Shown in pieces: positions 18,997 through 28,181 of a DNA stretch of 64,000 bases (position 1 is its first letter; every line of letters starts with the position of its first letter). The notes beneath the pieces were generated by a model. That model did not search any database and had not been told where the DNA came from. It worked only from the letters and a program-made list of their open reading frames with translations. The position numbers and the translations under genes were made by a program. This DNA comes from an uncultured Opitutia bacterium (GTDB lineage Bacteria; Verrucomicrobiota; Verrucomicrobiia; Opitutales; Opitutaceae): NCBI GenBank assembly GCA_903862955.1, contig CAIPAH010000011.1, positions 52,379 to 116,378 on the forward strand, in the 5' to 3' direction.

Positions 18997-19902
18997 ATGA
19001 AACGCCCCCTCACCATTGCCGCCGTGCAGCTGCCTTCCGTGGCCCCCGGCCGGACCAACGCCGCCCGCCAGCGCGCGAACTTCGACCTCGCCACCGAGTG
19101 GCTCAATGCCGCCGGCAAGCGCGGCGCCGACATCGCCTGCATCGGCGAGACCTTCAACGTGCTCGGCTGCAAGCTCACGCGCCGCAACACGCCCGCGCTC
19201 GTCCGCCGCGCGATGGCCGAGACGATCCGCCGCTTCGCGCCCCTCGCCCGCCGGCACCGGATGGCGCTCATCATTCCGATCCTCGCCCTCGTCGACGGCC
19301 AGGTGCGCAACGTTGCCGTCGTCTTTGACGCCAAGGGCCGCGTCGTCGGGCAGTATTGCAAAGTCCACTGCATCGAGAACGAGAAAGCCTACGGCACGGT
19401 GCCCGGCGACACCTGGCCGGTCTTCAAGGTCGCGGGCGCCCGGGTCGGCATCCAGATCTGCCACGACAATTCGTTTCCCGAGAGCGCGCGCTGCCTCGCG
19501 ATGAACGGCGCCGAGGTCATCTTCTGGCCGCATGTGATGGGTGGCTGGGGCGGCGAGTTCATGGACATCCTCCTGCGCAGCCCGGCGGTGCACAATGGCG
19601 TGCATTTCGTGCCCGTCTGCTTCGGCTGTCCGCCGGATCGCGCGTGGCGCCCCGGCATGCTCATCGGCCGCAGCAGCATCATCGGGCCGGACGCCACGAT
19701 CATTGCTGACGCCGGACGTCACCCGGGCATCGCGCTCGCCACGATCGACCTGGCCGCGCCCCGCGTGGCGCACTACTTCACCCGCGACCATGACTGGGTC
19801 TGGAAGATCGACATGCAGAACGACCGCCGCCCCGACACGTATGCGCCGCTGACGCGCCCCGTGCGGCCGCAAAAACCCATCCGCGCCGCGGACGTGCACT
19901 GA
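18997..19902 (+). CDS. Carbon-nitrogen hydrolase (nitrilase superfamily)
   Basis: A 301-residue amidase/nitrilase-fold enzyme that cleaves C-N bonds in amides or related compounds. The catalytic triad is visible: Glu51 (CIGETFN), Lys122 (YCKVHC) and Cys155 (IQICHDN), in the family order and spacing. The ATG at 18997 was chosen because it follows the upstream inverted repeat; frame-extension upstream lies in that repeat. The gene is codirectional with and between the lyase-like and DUF1638 genes. Substrate is unknown; an N-acetyl or carbamoyl group on a sugar, or an unrelated amide, are both possible. Confidence 0.9.
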   Translation: MKRPLTIAAVQLPSVAPGRTNAARQRANFDLATEWLNAAGKRGADIACIGETFNVLGCKLTRRNTPALVRRAMAETIRRFAPLARRHRMALIIPILALVDGQVRNVAVVFDAKGRVVGQYCKVHCIENEKAYGTVPGDTWPVFKVAGARVGIQICHDNSFPESARCLAMNGAEVIFWPHVMGGWGGEFMDILLRSPAVHNGVHFVPVCFGCPPDRAWRPGMLIGRSSIIGPDATIIADAGRHPGIALATIDLAAPRVAHYFTRDHDWVWKIDMQNDRRPDTYAPLTRPVRPQKPIRAADVH

Positions 19903-20161
19903 AGTTTTCGCGATGGGCCTGCGCGTTGCGCCTGCGGCGCGAAACGGGCGGCTCAATCCCGTTGCTGCGGGAGCCGGATCGCGGCCGGGACTTGCCGCGC
20001 GTCGGATTTCCACCGGCCTTTGATCCAGATCGTCTGGTTGTCGCCGGACACCGGGCCTTCACCGCCACCCGCAGGCGTTGCGTTAATTTCCGCAAAATAT
20101 GCAGCGACACCGCCCGGTGGTATCGGTAGGCTCGACGCCCGTAACCCTCCCCGACCACCCC
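19903..20161. other. Intergenic region upstream of the DUF1638 gene
   Basis: 259 nt with no convincing gene. The only AT-rich island is around 20083-20104 (GCGTTAATTTCCGCAAAATA), which contains a partial dyad GCG-N7-CGC and could be a promoter or operator for the downstream gene. Evidence is weak. Confidence 0.35.
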
Positions 20162-20905
20162 ATGCACTTGAAGTTGATCTCCTGTAATGTCTTCCAGCGT
20201 GAGTCTTCCTGGTGCATCGCGCGTTCGCCGCATATCATCGACGCGGAATACACCGAGCTCGGCGAACACGCCCGGAGCAACGGGCTGCGGCATCTCATCC
20301 AATCGAAAATCGATGCAACCGAGACGTCCGGGAAAAACTACGACGCGATCCTCGTCCTCTTCGGCCTCTGCGGCAATGCCACGGTCGGGCTGCAGGCCCG
20401 CAAGACCCAGCTCGTCATGCCGCGGGCGCACGACTGCTGCACCATTCTGCTCGGTTCGCGGGCCAAGTTCACCGAACACTTCGGCGACGCGCCGAGCACG
20501 CCGTTCTCCTCCGCCGGTTATCTCGAGCGCGGCGAATATTTCCTCCGCACCAATGACGACGGTGCCGCCATGGTGACGACCGGCGACGCGTTCAAGGCAC
20601 TCGTGGCGAAATATGGCGAGGAGGACGCCAAATACATCTGGGCCGAAATGCATCCCAACCTCGGCAACGACAAGGCCGTCTTTATCGATCTGCCCCAGAC
20701 CAGCCACCTCGGCTACGCGGAGCAGTTCCAGGCCAAGGCCGAGGCCGCGGGCAAGCGCGCGGTGAAGCTGCCCGGCGATATTCGCCTCATCGAGAGTCTC
20801 ATCGCCGGGAATTGGGACCCGAAGGAATACCTCGTCGTCCCGCCCGCCTCCGCCGTCGAAGGCGTGTATGACTGGGATGAAGTCATCCGCGCAAAAAAAC
20901 CCTGA
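20162..20905 (+). CDS. DUF1638 family protein
   Basis: A 247-residue soluble protein. The pattern of an early CNVF, a central LVLFGLCGNATVGL and PRAHDCCTILLGS matches DUF1638, a family of unknown function found beside corrinoid methyltransferase genes in methanogens and other anaerobes (family knowledge). The three Cys-bearing motifs (CN, LCGN, HDCC) could bind a metal or corrinoid. The ATG at 20162 begins at the family-typical N-terminus; an in-frame start at 20099 would add 21 residues of no clear character. It lies between the nitrilase and heparinase-like genes. Confidence 0.82.
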   Translation: MHLKLISCNVFQRESSWCIARSPHIIDAEYTELGEHARSNGLRHLIQSKIDATETSGKNYDAILVLFGLCGNATVGLQARKTQLVMPRAHDCCTILLGSRAKFTEHFGDAPSTPFSSAGYLERGEYFLRTNDDGAAMVTTGDAFKALVAKYGEEDAKYIWAEMHPNLGNDKAVFIDLPQTSHLGYAEQFQAKAEAAGKRAVKLPGDIRLIESLIAGNWDPKEYLVVPPASAVEGVYDWDEVIRAKKP

Positions 20906-20971
20906 GCGCGAGAGGCCGTCTGCTCGCGGCTCCCGCCGCGCAGCTGCTTTCTTCGCAAACTCCTGAGTTTC

Positions 20972-23002
20972 ATGAAAGCGTTGTTTGCGCAGTTGAATCT
21001 CGACCACCCGGGACTCGAGGACGTCAGGGCCGCCGTCGCGCGGGACGACTTGGACGCGGCCGGCGAGCGACTGCTCGCATACTACTCGGGCAAACGCCAG
21101 GAGCGCTGCCTTGATTTCTGGGATTTGTCCGGCCCGGAGGATTATACGCCGATGCCGTGGGGCGCGGCCACGACGCACGACCAGCTGTGGAAGAACACGC
21201 CCGAGCGCGTGCTGGCCGGACAGTTGTATGCGTCGGGCCACACGTTCGATTTCTCGCGCGACGCCGACATCGACTGGTGCAGCGACATCCGGCTCTGGGC
21301 CGACGGCGGCAAGTATCCGCATGCCCAGGCGCGGATCATGCTGCGCCGGCTCTACTGGCTGCGCGCGCTCGATCTCTGCTATCTGCGCGGCGATCCCGCG
21401 GAGCAGTCCCGGGCGGCGGCGCAATTCTCGCGGCTGATGACCTCGTGGCTTGACCAGTGGGTCGAGGAGGAATTCGCGGTCAACCATGGCATCGCGCTGG
21501 CCGATACGATCTCGCATTCCGGCCTCGTGCGCAGCTGGTTTGTCTTTCTCCCCGCGCCCCAGGTTCCCGCCGGGCTCAAGCTCCGCCTGCTCCAGCACAT
21601 CGCCGAGGGCGCCGCGGACTTGCTGCAGCGCGCGGCGTGGCACCCGTGGATCTGGGGCCTGAGCGAGGCCAGCGGACTTGGGCTGATGGGCGCATTGCTG
21701 CCCGAGCTGAAGGGCGCGCCGGCGTGGCGGACGCGCTGCTTCGAATTTGCGAACCGGTTTTTCCAGACGGAACTGCGGCCGGACGGCACACTGAAGCGGA
21801 TGCACTTTTGCCCGCATTACACGGGAGCCACGGCCATCTGGCCCCTCGCGTTTTACCCGCTGATCGCGAAGCTCGGTTACAAGGATATGCTGGAGCCGGG
21901 CGCGCGCCTGGGCGTCGAGCGGATGGTGGACTGGATCGCCACCGTCCAAAAGCCCGACAACACCATCCCCCAGATCACCGCATCCGACATCCAGGGGTTT
22001 TCGCGCTGGCTCGCGTCCGGCGCCGCGCCCTTCAACCGATCCGACTGGCTCTATGTGGCGACCGCCGGCCGCGAAGGACGTCCGCCGGCGCACACGAGCC
22101 GGGTGCTGCCCGAGGGCGGCGCGTTCTGCCTGCGCGATGGATTCACGACTGAGGCCATGGTCGGCTGCTTCCACAACGGCGACTACCACAACCTCGAGCG
22201 CACCAGCCTCGCGCTCGATCTCTACGCGCTCGGCCGGACGCTGGTCACCGCGCCGGGCCGTTACGGCTACTACACGCCGGAATTCCTGCCCTATTTCGCC
22301 GCGGCGGGCTACAACTCGCTCATGGTGGACGGCTCGTCGCAGCAGATCTGGGGCGAGCATTCGCTGCACCAGGGCGCGGGGCTGACCGACGCCGCCTGGC
22401 GGCTGGAGCCGGACTTTGACTGGGCATGGGGCCGCCACCCGACCGGTTTCGACGCCGCGCCCGACGTGCGCTGGCAGCGCGGGCTGCTCTTTGCCAAGAG
22501 TGAATACTGGCTCGTCATCGACCGCGTCCACGGACCCGGCGCACACGATTTTTCGCTGCGCTGGCTGCTCACGCCGTCCAAAACAGTCGTTGAAGAGGAC
22601 GGCCTCGCGGTCCACACCGCCAACGCTGATGCCAACGTCCGGCTCACGCCCGTGCTGCCGCCCGGCTCGAAACTGCATGTCTGGGAGGGCAACAATGACC
22701 CCTGGCGCGGCTGGTACTCGGCGGAGAACGGCAGCAAAATGCCGGCGCCCCAACTGGAATACACTTGGCGCGGCAAACTCCCCACGCTCACCGCGATGCT
22801 CATCGTGCCGTACCGCGATCGTGTCCCGGAAATTTCCCTGGCGATGAAGGAGACTGCTCCGGGTTGCCACGAGCTGACGGTTACCCGGACCGGCGGCACG
22901 GACCGGCTGACGCTCGATCTGCGGGGCGCCGGCGCGGCCCGGTTGGTGCGTGAATCAGCCGGCAGCCCCGCACGTTTCTTCGACCTTAGCGCGGCGAATT
23001 GA
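20972..23002 (+). CDS. Heparinase II/III-like polysaccharide lyase
   Basis: A 676-residue protein with the heparinase II/III two-domain plan: an alpha/alpha toroid (residues 1-350; LDFWDLSGPEDYTPMPWG, NHGIALADTISHSGL) and a beta-sandwich domain (about 365-620; GGAFCLRDG, FHNGDYHNLERTSLALDLYALGRTLV, WLVIDRVHGPGAHDF). Conserved Asn/His/Tyr residues in NHG and the GDYHN stretch are plausible active-site residues. Such enzymes eliminate uronic-acid-containing polysaccharides. No signal peptide is present, as with the upstream lyase-like protein, suggesting cytoplasmic action on imported oligosaccharides. It closes the plus-strand gene set and converges on the SGNH hydrolase gene with a 20-nt gap. 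Confidence 0.88.
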   Translation: MKALFAQLNLDHPGLEDVRAAVARDDLDAAGERLLAYYSGKRQERCLDFWDLSGPEDYTPMPWGAATTHDQLWKNTPERVLAGQLYASGHTFDFSRDADIDWCSDIRLWADGGKYPHAQARIMLRRLYWLRALDLCYLRGDPAEQSRAAAQFSRLMTSWLDQWVEEEFAVNHGIALADTISHSGLVRSWFVFLPAPQVPAGLKLRLLQHIAEGAADLLQRAAWHPWIWGLSEASGLGLMGALLPELKGAPAWRTRCFEFANRFFQTELRPDGTLKRMHFCPHYTGATAIWPLAFYPLIAKLGYKDMLEPGARLGVERMVDWIATVQKPDNTIPQITASDIQGFSRWLASGAAPFNRSDWLYVATAGREGRPPAHTSRVLPEGGAFCLRDGFTTEAMVGCFHNGDYHNLERTSLALDLYALGRTLVTAPGRYGYYTPEFLPYFAAAGYNSLMVDGSSQQIWGEHSLHQGAGLTDAAWRLEPDFDWAWGRHPTGFDAAPDVRWQRGLLFAKSEYWLVIDRVHGPGAHDFSLRWLLTPSKTVVEEDGLAVHTANADANVRLTPVLPPGSKLHVWEGNNDPWRGWYSAENGSKMPAPQLEYTWRGKLPTLTAMLIVPYRDRVPEISLAMKETAPGCHELTVTRTGGTDRLTLDLRGAGAARLVRESAGSPARFFDLSAAN

Positions 23003-23022
23003 ATTTTCCGCGCAAAGCTGGC

Positions 23023-24060
23023 TCACGGAAACAGCGCGAGGATCACGTCGGCGTAAAGCCGGTGGCCGAAATCATTCGGGTGATTCACGCCGTTGCCGGC
23101 GAGATCGAGAAACTTCTTCCGTCCAACGACCCATGACCACACCGACGTGACGTCCGCCACGGCGAAGCCCGGGACCCGCAGGGTGAGAAGCGCATCGCGA
23201 TAGGCCGGGTAAAGCTCGGGAGCGTAGCAATTCCAGTCCGGGTTGGCCGTCATGGTGGCGACGCCGACCATGTCGCATTCCGGCCGCGCGGCGCGCATCG
23301 CCGCGGCCATCTGCCGGATGTTTTCGCGATACTCGGCTACCGGGCACCGGCTCGAGGCGTCGTTCATGCCGAAGGCAATCAGGAAGAGGTCCGGCGACTC
23401 CACGATTGCCGCGGACATCTGCTCAACGCCCCAAGGCGCGTTCATGCCGCTAACCGAGAGGTTTGTCAGCGTCACCGGCCCGCCGCAGCGCGCACGTAAT
23501 CCCGCGGCCACGAGGTCGGGATAGCCGGGCTGGCCGGGCGGCGCGCCGATGACACCCGACGCGTTGAGACCGGTGGAAATGCTGTCGCCCAGCATCACGA
23601 TCTTGACCGGCTGGCGGGCTCGGAGTCGGGCACGGACCCGCGCCAAGTTGGTCGCGTCCGCCGCCGGAACCGGTCCGGCCCACGTTTCCGCCGGCTCGTA
23701 AGCGGCCACCACCTGCTGGTCGTGGAAAAATCTCCCTTCGCCAAAGAGCAGGTGATGCTTTCCGTCCTGGCTGGCTCCGATCGAATCCGGCGAACCGGGC
23801 GGAAGCAGCACCTGCGTGCGATACGGAATGCGGCTCCCGGGCAGCAGCGCAATCTCCCGTCCGCCCGCAATCCACGTGAAGTCCCTTCCCGCTTCGAACG
23901 GCTCACCGCTACTCGCCTTGCTCAGACGGGGCGCGGCCTTGGGCACGAAGAGCAGGCGGGCGGACGCAGGCGGCGCTCCCTCTGCTTGCACAAAGAAAAG
24001 CGGATCCGCGTCGATGTGGGCGGCGCTCCAGGCGGGCGCGGTGGCGGAGAGGGTTTTCAT
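23023..24060 (-). CDS. SGNH/GDSL-family hydrolase (probable carbohydrate esterase)
   Basis: A 345-residue hydrolase. Residues 1-145 look like a beta-sandwich accessory domain; the catalytic domain follows with block I MLGDSIST (Ser160), block III FGMND (Asn233), and block V NHPNDFGH giving Asp330/His333. Such enzymes deacylate sugars or lipids; beside lyases and a sugar importer, removal of acetyl or other ester groups from an oligosaccharide is likely. The ATG at 24060 was chosen because the frame upstream reads out of phase through the permease gene. No signal peptide is seen. It follows the permease gene by 11 nt in the same transcript. Confidence 0.9.
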   Translation of the reverse strand: MKTLSATAPAWSAAHIDADPLFFVQAEGAPPASARLLFVPKAAPRLSKASSGEPFEAGRDFTWIAGGREIALLPGSRIPYRTQVLLPPGSPDSIGASQDGKHHLLFGEGRFFHDQQVVAAYEPAETWAGPVPAADATNLARVRARLRARQPVKIVMLGDSISTGLNASGVIGAPPGQPGYPDLVAAGLRARCGGPVTLTNLSVSGMNAPWGVEQMSAAIVESPDLFLIAFGMNDASSRCPVAEYRENIRQMAAAMRAARPECDMVGVATMTANPDWNCYAPELYPAYRDALLTLRVPGFAVADVTSVWSWVVGRKKFLDLAGNGVNHPNDFGHRLYADVILALFP

Positions 24061-24071
24061 GCGGGGCTCAC

Positions 24072-24926
24072 CTACCCCTTCACGCCGCCGAGCTGGATGC
24101 CGCGGATCAGCTGCTTCTGCAGCAGCACAAAGATGATGATCAACGGCACCACGGACATCGTCACCGCCGCCATCAGGAGGTGTGTCGCCTGCCCGCGTTC
24201 CGTGTCGAAGAACATCAGGCCCACCGGCAGCGGGAACTTGTCGACGGTCTTCATCATCACGAGCGGCCAGAAGAAGCTCTGGAAATTCCCCATGAAGGTG
24301 AAGATCGCGAGCGTCACGAGCCCTGGCCGGCTCAGCGGCAGGATGACGTCCCAGAAAATCTGCCACTTGCTCGCGCCGTCGATCTCCGCCGCCTCATCGA
24401 GCGCCCGCGGGATGCCCAGCATGAATTGCCGCAACAGAAACGTCCCAAAGGCGCCGAAGGCCGCCGGCAGTACCAGCCCGAGGTAGGTGTCCACCATGTC
24501 CATCCGCACCATCAGCTGGAAGGTCGGGATCAGCGTCACCAGTCCCGGCAGCATCATCGTGGCGAGATACAGGAAGAACACCCGGTCGCGTCCCGGCCAC
24601 TCGAGCCGCGCAAAGCTGAAGGCCGCCAGCGCGCTCGTGAATACCTGCAGGACCGTCACCCAGCCCGCGATCACGAGGCTGTTGGCCGCGAAGCGCAGGA
24701 ACGGGATGATCTTGAACACCTCGGGGTAGTTGCCCCACCGGAACGCCCCGGGCATCCATTCCGGGTCGGACGATTCGCTCAACGTCTTGAAGCTCGTCAG
24801 CGCCATCCACACGAACGGCGCGATCATCAGCAGGCTCAGCGCCACCAGCACCAGTGACAGCCAGGGCCCGGAACGCTGGGCCTGGTGGGCGGTGTTTTTC
24901 CGAAAAGGTGGATGGGTTTCAGCCAT
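24072..24926 (-). CDS. ABC sugar transporter permease, MalG type
   Basis: A 284-residue inner-membrane permease with six helices. The cytoplasmic EAA loop reads EAAEIDGASKWQIFWDVILP, which couples to the ATPase. It is encoded 20 nt after the MalF-type permease, and together with the upstream binding protein makes a CUT1-type importer for oligosaccharides. The ATPase is not in the window; a shared MsmK-like ATPase encoded elsewhere is likely, as is common for this transporter class. Confidence 0.93.
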   Translation of the reverse strand: MAETHPPFRKNTAHQAQRSGPWLSLVLVALSLLMIAPFVWMALTSFKTLSESSDPEWMPGAFRWGNYPEVFKIIPFLRFAANSLVIAGWVTVLQVFTSALAAFSFARLEWPGRDRVFFLYLATMMLPGLVTLIPTFQLMVRMDMVDTYLGLVLPAAFGAFGTFLLRQFMLGIPRALDEAAEIDGASKWQIFWDVILPLSRPGLVTLAIFTFMGNFQSFFWPLVMMKTVDKFPLPVGLMFFDTERGQATHLLMAAVTMSVVPLIIIFVLLQKQLIRGIQLGGVKG

Positions 24927-24946
24927 GGGTCGGCAGGATTTTGCGA

Positions 24947-26437
24947 TCAGTCATTGGCCGAGCGGTTGCCGAAGCGGAAATTCAGCAGGGACAGGATGAA
25001 CACGAGGGCGAACAGCACCCAGGCCGCCGCCGACGCATAACCCAGCCGGCCGGTTTCAAAGCCCTCGATGTAGATGAAGTAACTCAGCGTCGTGGTGGAC
25101 CCCGCCGGGCCACCCTTCGTCATGACCCGCGCCATCTCGAAGCCGCCCTGCAGGCCGTAAATCACCCCCATCACGCCAATGAAAAATGTCACCGGTGCGA
25201 GCTGCGGCCAGGTGATGTGCCAGAATCGCTGCAGCGGCGAAGCCCCGTCCATATCGGCCGCCTCATACAGCTCGGGCGGGATGTTGCTCAGGCCGGCAAG
25301 GTAAAGGATCATGTTGTTGGAGCCAATCGCCGCCCACAGGCCCATGATCATGATCGCCGGTTTGGCCCAGTCGTAATCGCCCAGCCAGTTCGGCGCCGGC
25401 AACCCCACCGCGGCGAGCGCCGGCAGCCGCGAGCCCCACGTCACGCCGACGGCGAGCAGCGTCAGCAACGGCACCAGCCCGAGCGCGAGCGCGATCTCCG
25501 CGCTCAACCCCGCATCCCGCGCACACACCGGACCCCAGCGACGCGGGCGTTTCAGGATCAGCACCGCGCCAATCAGCACGACCCCCAGCGGCCCGCCCAC
25601 CGCCGTCACCGCGGACAGGCCGAGCCAGTGCAGCTGCAGGCCCACGGGCACCGCGAGCATCAAAAGTCCCGAGACCACGGAAACCGGCCCGGCCGTGGCG
25701 TCATCCCAGTGCTGGCGCAGGCGCCACAGCTGCCAGAGTGTGAGAGCCGCCGCGACCACGCCGCAGGCCAACGGCACGCCCCAGCTGAACAAGTCCGGCG
25801 CCGACCGCACCACGCTGGCAAAGCCGTCGAGCACGGGCCCCAGCGCGGCGTTGATCGGACCACTGGGATTGTAGAGTTTTTTCCACAGCACGAAGGTCGC
25901 GACACCCGCGGTGAAATTCGGCAGGTAAAACAGCGTCCGGTAAACCGACCCACCCGTCAGCACGCCAGCCACAAGGCTGACGGCCGCAAGCACGCCGAAG
26001 ATGAACCAGACGCCGACCTGGCTCATGCCGCCCATGCGCAGGAGCAACCCGCTGCCGGTCAGAAACAGGGTGGCGAAGATGAAGGCGCCCCGCCGGGCCA
26101 CCGGGCGGTGACTCACGCGCGTGAGCAACAGCGCCGCCCCGAGGCTCCCCGCGATCGCGAAGGGCAGCCCGAGCATCAGGAAGAACGTGTTGCCCAGGTA
26201 ATGCAGGAAATCCGGGTGATGGAAGAGCCAGGAAAAATTCTCGAAACCCACGAAACGGAGCGTCTCGTGTCGGAAGATATTGTGCCGGAGGGTGTCCCAA
26301 TCGGTGAACGCGATTCCGAAGCTCATCACCAGCGGCACCAGCGTGAACGCGGCGAAGCCGAGGATGTTCGGGAGCAGGAATGCGATGCCCGACACGAGCC
26401 GGCGCCGCGGGGAGCCGCGTTTGCCCAGCCCGCTCAT
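24947..26437 (-). CDS. ABC sugar transporter permease, MalF type, enlarged
   Basis: A 496-residue permease, far longer than the usual ~300. The N-terminal helix (GIAFLLPNILGFAAFTLVPL), the stretch VGFENFSWLF and the C-terminal EAA loop (EAADMDGASPLQRFWHITWP) are canonical. Between them, residues about 110-340 form an insertion with several extra hydrophobic segments (AALLLTRVSHRPVARRGA, GLLLRMGGMSQVGVWFIF, VPLACGVVAAALTL), unlike the soluble insert of E. coli MalF. The ATG at 26437 was chosen because an upstream in-frame ATG at 26500 lies before a likely leader. It partners the MalG-type permease; the extra helices are unexplained. Confidence 0.88.
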   Translation of the reverse strand: MSGLGKRGSPRRRLVSGIAFLLPNILGFAAFTLVPLVMSFGIAFTDWDTLRHNIFRHETLRFVGFENFSWLFHHPDFLHYLGNTFFLMLGLPFAIAGSLGAALLLTRVSHRPVARRGAFIFATLFLTGSGLLLRMGGMSQVGVWFIFGVLAAVSLVAGVLTGGSVYRTLFYLPNFTAGVATFVLWKKLYNPSGPINAALGPVLDGFASVVRSAPDLFSWGVPLACGVVAAALTLWQLWRLRQHWDDATAGPVSVVSGLLMLAVPVGLQLHWLGLSAVTAVGGPLGVVLIGAVLILKRPRRWGPVCARDAGLSAEIALALGLVPLLTLLAVGVTWGSRLPALAAVGLPAPNWLGDYDWAKPAIMIMGLWAAIGSNNMILYLAGLSNIPPELYEAADMDGASPLQRFWHITWPQLAPVTFFIGVMGVIYGLQGGFEMARVMTKGGPAGSTTTLSYFIYIEGFETGRLGYASAAAWVLFALVFILSLLNFRFGNRSAND

Positions 26438-26558
26438 GGCGTCGCCTCCGGGGTTTGCGGGTGGAACGCGTTGCCCCCAACGCGTTGGTTTGTAGCGCAC
26501 GGCGCCAATTCAAGCCGGCGTCTTGGCGGCAAGCCGCTCCACCTCGGAAAAGCACCGC

Positions 26559-28085
26559 TCATGGCTTCGCCTCCTTCTCCAGCCAGCCGTGGGCGCGGTA
26601 ATAGGCCAGGTGGAACGGGTCGTTGATCCACGCGGCCGGCACGGGCTTCCCGGCGGCGCGACGCGCATCGATCTGCCGCTGGATCGCGACCCGCTGGTCG
26701 TAAAGTTTCCGCAGCGCCGGGTCGTGGTCGATGCGCAGCTGGATCTCCGCGTTGAGCCGGTCGCCCATGGCCTTGGCGGCCTCGGCCGCCGTCATCCGGC
26801 CGGAAACCATGGTCTCCGTCAGCTCCTTCTCGACCCGGTAGAGGATCGACTGCAGCACGAACGGGCTCTTGCTCATCGTGATTCCCGTGGTGCGGGCCTC
26901 CTCCGCAAACACTGCGGCTGTGCCCCACTCGTTGGGGTGCGCCGCCGGGCGCAGGAATTCCTCGGTCTCCGCATATTTCGGCACCGGCGGCAGCCCGTCC
27001 GCAATGCGGGCAATCAGGTTGTTGAAATGGGGGCTCGTGAGAAACTGCAGGAACCGGATGGATGCCTCGAGGTGCTTGGAGTGGGCGTAGACGCTCACCG
27101 CCCCGCCGCCCATGTCGGTGTTGACGAAGCCGTCCATCGCCGGCTCCACCGCGCGGAGCTGGAACGTGCCGCGCGGGCGCAGGATGATCAGGGCCCACTG
27201 CCCGACGTAGATCATCGCGAAACGGCCCGACGTGAAGTGCGAGAACATGCTGCCGTCGCCGCTGATGTCGGCGGCCATCGCCTCGCCTTCCTCCCGGCTC
27301 GGGATGAGGTGGTCCTCGACCGTCCAGCGTCGCACCCGCTCGAGAATCTGCACGTTGCGCGGGTCATCCAGGGTGCAGCGCGTGCAGGTCTCGTTGTAGT
27401 TGGCCAGGCCGAGGCCGCGCCGCAGCTGCTCGCGCGGCACGAGGTTCGTGAAATAGATCCGCTCCCGCGTGCCCGGCGGGTTGGCCGCCGCCACGAACTT
27501 TTTCCCCAGCGCCTCGAACTCGTCCATCGTCCAGCGCATCGGCGGTTCGGGGACGTGGTATTTGGCGAACGTCTCGCGGTTGATCCAGTTGAGCGACACG
27601 CCGGCGTTGCGGGGAAAGCCGAACTGGCGGCCGTTGATGATGAAGTCGGGCGCCAGTGCGGGATAGGTCGCCGCCGGGGAGAAGCCCAGCCGCTTCGCGT
27701 CCTCGGTCACATCCTGGATCATGCCCGTGGCTGGAAACAGGTCCGCCTCGTAGCCGTAAAGGTCCATGATGTCCGAGCCCACGCCCGAAAGGCCCTGCAC
27801 GAGCTTCTTCGTCGGCTCCTGGTTGGTGTTGTCGATGCGCAACTTCACCGCCGGCAGGTGTTCGTCGGCCAGCCACTGGTGAAACGCGGCCACGGTTGCC
27901 CGCTTGTTCTCGTCGTCCTGCGTGACCCAGTAGATGACCGGGATGTCGGTGCGCTTGCCCGGCACCGTCCAATACAGCAGTGCACTCGCGAGTGACAGCA
28001 GGGCGACGGAGATGAGAAAGCTGCGTTTCAATGTCGGCAGTTCGTTGGGTTCCGCAGGGGCAGGGTTCAACCTGACAGAGGCCAC
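26559..28085 (-). CDS. Extracellular solute-binding protein of the sugar ABC importer
   Basis: A 508-residue family 1 binding protein. Residues about 20-40 (FLISVALLSLASALLYW) form a single hydrophobic anchor without a lipobox Cys, so it is probably tethered to the inner membrane by an uncleaved segment, which is unusual. The body has the family hallmarks: DLYGYEADLFPATGMIQDVTE, FPRNAGVSLNWINRETF, FAMIYVGQWALI and an ending with many charged helices (LRKLYDQRVAIQRQIDARR). It is the first gene of the minus-strand transport operon, so its promoter lies in the ~95-nt gap divergent from the WD40 gene. A TTG within the leader is an alternative start. Confidence 0.9.
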   Translation of the reverse strand: MASVRLNPAPAEPNELPTLKRSFLISVALLSLASALLYWTVPGKRTDIPVIYWVTQDDENKRATVAAFHQWLADEHLPAVKLRIDNTNQEPTKKLVQGLSGVGSDIMDLYGYEADLFPATGMIQDVTEDAKRLGFSPAATYPALAPDFIINGRQFGFPRNAGVSLNWINRETFAKYHVPEPPMRWTMDEFEALGKKFVAAANPPGTRERIYFTNLVPREQLRRGLGLANYNETCTRCTLDDPRNVQILERVRRWTVEDHLIPSREEGEAMAADISGDGSMFSHFTSGRFAMIYVGQWALIILRPRGTFQLRAVEPAMDGFVNTDMGGGAVSVYAHSKHLEASIRFLQFLTSPHFNNLIARIADGLPPVPKYAETEEFLRPAAHPNEWGTAAVFAEEARTTGITMSKSPFVLQSILYRVEKELTETMVSGRMTAAEAAKAMGDRLNAEIQLRIDHDPALRKLYDQRVAIQRQIDARRAAGKPVPAAWINDPFHLAYYRAHGWLEKEAKP

Positions 28086-28181
28086 GGACGCGGCGCCACA
28101 AAAAATCGCCCGTTTTTTCGCGGCGCGGCCGAAAATTCAGGTTGGCGTTTCCCGCCATCTTCGCGTCATTGCGCCTAGCCG

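Noticed and set aside
19778..22870. 1030-aa minus-strand open frame over the nitrilase, DUF1638 and heparinase-like genes
   Set aside because: Antisense of three confident genes; composition is typical of shadow frames.
24854..26626. 590-aa plus-strand frame over the permease genes
   Set aside because: Arg/His/Gln-rich shadow of two permease genes that show clear helices and EAA loops on the other strand.
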